From: an uncultured Clostridia bacterium
GTDB lineage: Bacteria; Bacillota_A; Clostridia; Christensenellales; Aristaeellaceae
Assembly (NCBI GenBank): GCA_945871545.1
Contig: CAMBWJ010000011.1
Span: forward strand, 1 to 15,549
Direction of reading: 5' to 3'
Length of the DNA: 15,549 nucleotides
In this document: piece by piece, positions 13,844-15,549 of the stretch
Layout of the letters: each line of letters opens with the position of its first letter
Position numbering within the stretch: the stretch's first letter is position 1
Position numbers and translations under genes: made by a program
Notes under the pieces: generated by a model
Seen by the model: only the letters and a program-made list of their open reading frames with translations
What the model was told of the DNA's origin: nothing
Database searches by the model: none

Positions 13844-15139
13844 ATGCAGAATGAGCTGGTGGGGGAGATTCTCTCCGTCGCTCGGGATCGAATCTGCCGC
13901 GCGCACCCCTATCTGGCGACGGCGCTGGCGCGGCTGGTTCCCTGCACAGAGGAAAACCTTGCCACGGCGGCCACGGACGGCGCGCGGCTCTGCTGCAACC
14001 CCGCGTGGCTGCGCGCGCGCTTTCTGGAGGATGAAGCTGCGGTCACATACCTGCTGCTGCACGCGCTGGCCCACTGCCTGCTGGGCCACATCTATGCTGT
14101 AAAGGACGACGACCCGCCGTCGGTGCACCTGGCCTGCGACCTGCAGGCGGACTTTCTGCTTTCGGATCGCCTGCCGGAGTTCTGTCCCTTCCGCAGGGAG
14201 GCGTGCTATCTGGAGCTGAAGCAGCGCTTCGGCTGGATGGAGGAGCTGCACGCGCTGGCAAATGCGCTGGGGAAGGACGCCTGGGTGCGCGACCACCGGG
14301 AGGAGATCGGAGAGCTGCTCTCGCCGGACGAGCATGCACTGTGGCGAAAGGCCCGTGAGGAGGAATGCGCCCGCTGCACGGGCGATGGCGAGGGCGCTGC
14401 GGAGGGCTGGCGGCGCGCGGCGAAGGGTCTGCGCCTGGGCTCCGGAGGCACTGGAATCGGAAGCGGCACGGCATCGCTGCGGCAGAAGGCGACGCTGGGC
14501 GCTGCGGGCCGGGCGGAGTTTGCGTCCTACCTGCGCCGGTATGCCTCGGTGCGGGAGAATGCCCGGGACGACCCGGATTCCTTCCAGACTGCGCTCTACC
14601 TCTACGGAAGCGAAGTCTGCGGCGCGCCGCTGATCGAGCCGCTGGAGTACCGGGAGGATAAGCGGATCGACACGCTGGTCATCGCCATCGACACCTCCGG
14701 CTCCTGCACCCGAGGGCTGACCCAGCGCTTTCTGGAGCTGACGCGGGACATCCTGTGCAGCGAGGGCCTGTTCTTCCGCCGCTTCAACCTCCGCATTTTG
14801 CAGTGCGACGTGCAGGTGCAGCGGGACGACTGCATCACCAGCATGCGCGAGTTCGAGCGCTACATTGACGATCTGACCATTGTGGGCGGCGGCGGAACCG
14901 ACTTCCGCCCGGTGTTTCGGCGCATCGACGAACACATCGCGTCCGGCGCGCTGCGGGGTCTGAAGGGCATGCTGTACTTCTCCGACGGGCGGGGCATCTT
15001 TCCCTCCAAACCGCCGGCGTATGAGGTGACCTTCGCCTTCCTGAAGCACCGCTTCGACGACATCGACGTGCCGGACTGGGTGCGGCGGCTGGTGATCGAC
15101 GCGCCGGTTCCAAAGGGCGGCGAATACTATGAATACTGA
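13844..15139 (+). CDS. VWA-like / putative metallopeptidase domain protein (DUF2201 type)
   Basis: A 431-aa soluble protein with two parts. The N-terminal part (about 1-170) resembles the putative metallopeptidase domain found before VWA-like domains. Its motif is H73-ALA-H77-CLLG-H82, so the usual Glu of HExxH is Ala here. ACDLQAD (97-103) follows, in the place of the family's conserved Asp. A low-complexity Gly/Ala/Arg linker spans about 180-225. The C-terminal part (about 275-431) is a VWA-like domain with a complete MIDAS: DTSGS (283-287), T352 in GGGGTDF and D381 in YFSDG. Such proteins usually partner a MoxR-type AAA ATPase and act as metal-dependent protein-binding or chaperone modules; that gene follows 13 nt downstream. 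GGAAAGGGGG (13827-13835 region) precedes the ATG. The biological target is unknown. Confidence 0.85.
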   Translation: MQNELVGEILSVARDRICRAHPYLATALARLVPCTEENLATAATDGARLCCNPAWLRARFLEDEAAVTYLLLHALAHCLLGHIYAVKDDDPPSVHLACDLQADFLLSDRLPEFCPFRREACYLELKQRFGWMEELHALANALGKDAWVRDHREEIGELLSPDEHALWRKAREEECARCTGDGEGAAEGWRRAAKGLRLGSGGTGIGSGTASLRQKATLGAAGRAEFASYLRRYASVRENARDDPDSFQTALYLYGSEVCGAPLIEPLEYREDKRIDTLVIAIDTSGSCTRGLTQRFLELTRDILCSEGLFFRRFNLRILQCDVQVQRDDCITSMREFERYIDDLTIVGGGGTDFRPVFRRIDEHIASGALRGLKGMLYFSDGRGIFPSKPPAYEVTFAFLKHRFDDIDVPDWVRRLVIDAPVPKGGEYYEY

Positions 15140-15152
15140 CGGAGGCAAATGC

Positions 15153-15549
15153 ATGAATATACAGCAGGCGACCCAACAGCTGGAGACGGCGGTGCGCTGC
15201 TACACGGCGCGGGGTGACAATGGCATGCCGCTGGTTCCGCCCGAGGCCCAGCGGCCGCTGTTCCTGATCGGCCCGCCCGGCGTGGGCAAGACCGACGTGG
15301 TGGCGCAGGTGGCGCGGAGGCTGGGCGTGGGGCTGGTGAGCTACACCATGACCCACCACACTCGCCAGAGCGCGCTGGGCCTTCCGCAGATTCGCACGCA
15401 GTGCTTCGGCGGCGAGGAGCGCGCGGTCACGGAGTACACCATGTCGGAGCTGCTGGCCGGGGTGTACCGCCACATGGAGGCAAGCGGCTGCAAGCAGGGC
15501 GTCCTGTTTCTGGACGAGATAAACTGCGTGTCCGAGACGCTGACCCCGG
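15153..15549 (+). CDS. MoxR-like AAA+ ATPase, 3'-truncated by the window edge
   Basis: The frame is open from ATG 15153 to the window end; 132 residues are visible. Walker A is GPPGVGKT (40-47) and Walker B is VLFLDEIN (117-124), the latter with the DEIN form typical of MoxR-like ATPases. THHTRQSALGLPQI lies between them, in the position of substrate-facing pore or loop elements. GGAGG (15141-15145) is 7 nt upstream of the start; an ATG at 15149 is in another frame. The gene lies 13 nt behind the VWA gene. By analogy with other MoxR/VWA pairs it probably remodels a protein or inserts a cofactor using the VWA protein as adaptor, but the target is not indicated. Confidence 0.88.
   Translation, partial: MNIQQATQQLETAVRCYTARGDNGMPLVPPEAQRPLFLIGPPGVGKTDVVAQVARRLGVGLVSYTMTHHTRQSALGLPQIRTQCFGGEERAVTEYTMSELLAGVYRHMEASGCKQGVLFLDEINCVSETLTP

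Noticed and set aside
12947..15154. A 735-codon minus-strand frame opposite the nitroreductase and VWA genes
   Set aside because: It spans two genes and a promoter/terminator region on the other strand; its translation has no family motifs, whereas the plus-strand frames carry clear FMN-binding and MIDAS motifs.

Overview
This is a chromosomal, housekeeping-dominated window that is GC-rich by eye. It most resembles a high-GC member of the Clostridia (Firmicutes). The reasons are a PyrK/PyrD type 1B dihydroorotate dehydrogenase, a class I PyrC, an aspartate carbamoyltransferase with a separate regulatory PyrI chain, a PyrR-type RNA attenuator, sigma-A-type promoters, strong AGGAGG-type ribosome binding sites and many ATGA overlaps. 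I cannot name a species from sequence reading alone.

Layout. (1) 3-689: the 3' two thirds of alanine racemase. (2) 807-2657: a short operon with its own promoter and terminator, holding rsmD, coaD and a small coiled-coil protein. (3) 2577-2985: a gene-free stretch, between convergent genes, packed with perfect stem-loops; two near-identical copies of one palindrome flank the cluster. (4) 2986-3834, minus strand: an exported two-SH3-domain protein. (5) 4001-4150: a promoter followed by a PyrR-regulated attenuator. The anti-antiterminator has the CNGNGA hexaloop, an 8-bp antiterminator pairing can be read, and a U-tract terminator follows. (6) 4180-12980: the operon pyrC-carB-pyrK-pyrD-pyrF-pyrE-pyrB-pyrI, closed by a terminator at 12999-13037. 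(7) 13040 to the end: a new promoter, a nitroreductase, a VWA/metallopeptidase-like protein and the start of a MoxR-like AAA ATPase.

How the genes work together. The pyr operon encodes every step from carbamoyl phosphate to UMP: PyrB/PyrI (carbamoyl aspartate), PyrC (dihydroorotate), PyrD/PyrK (orotate), PyrE (OMP) and PyrF (UMP). It also encodes the large subunit of carbamoyl phosphate synthetase, but carA and pyrR are absent from the window. Control should be by UMP/UTP through PyrR at the leader and by nucleotide effectors on CarB and PyrB/PyrI. The nitroreductase and the VWA/ATPase pair form a separate transcription unit with no visible pyrimidine role.

Nothing here looks like a defence system, CRISPR array, transposon or phage. 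The most useful observations are the PyrR leader with a short ORF across it, the intergenic hairpin array, the missing carA, paired cysteines in the SH3 domains and a HALAH motif where the VWA protein's metallopeptidase Glu would be expected.
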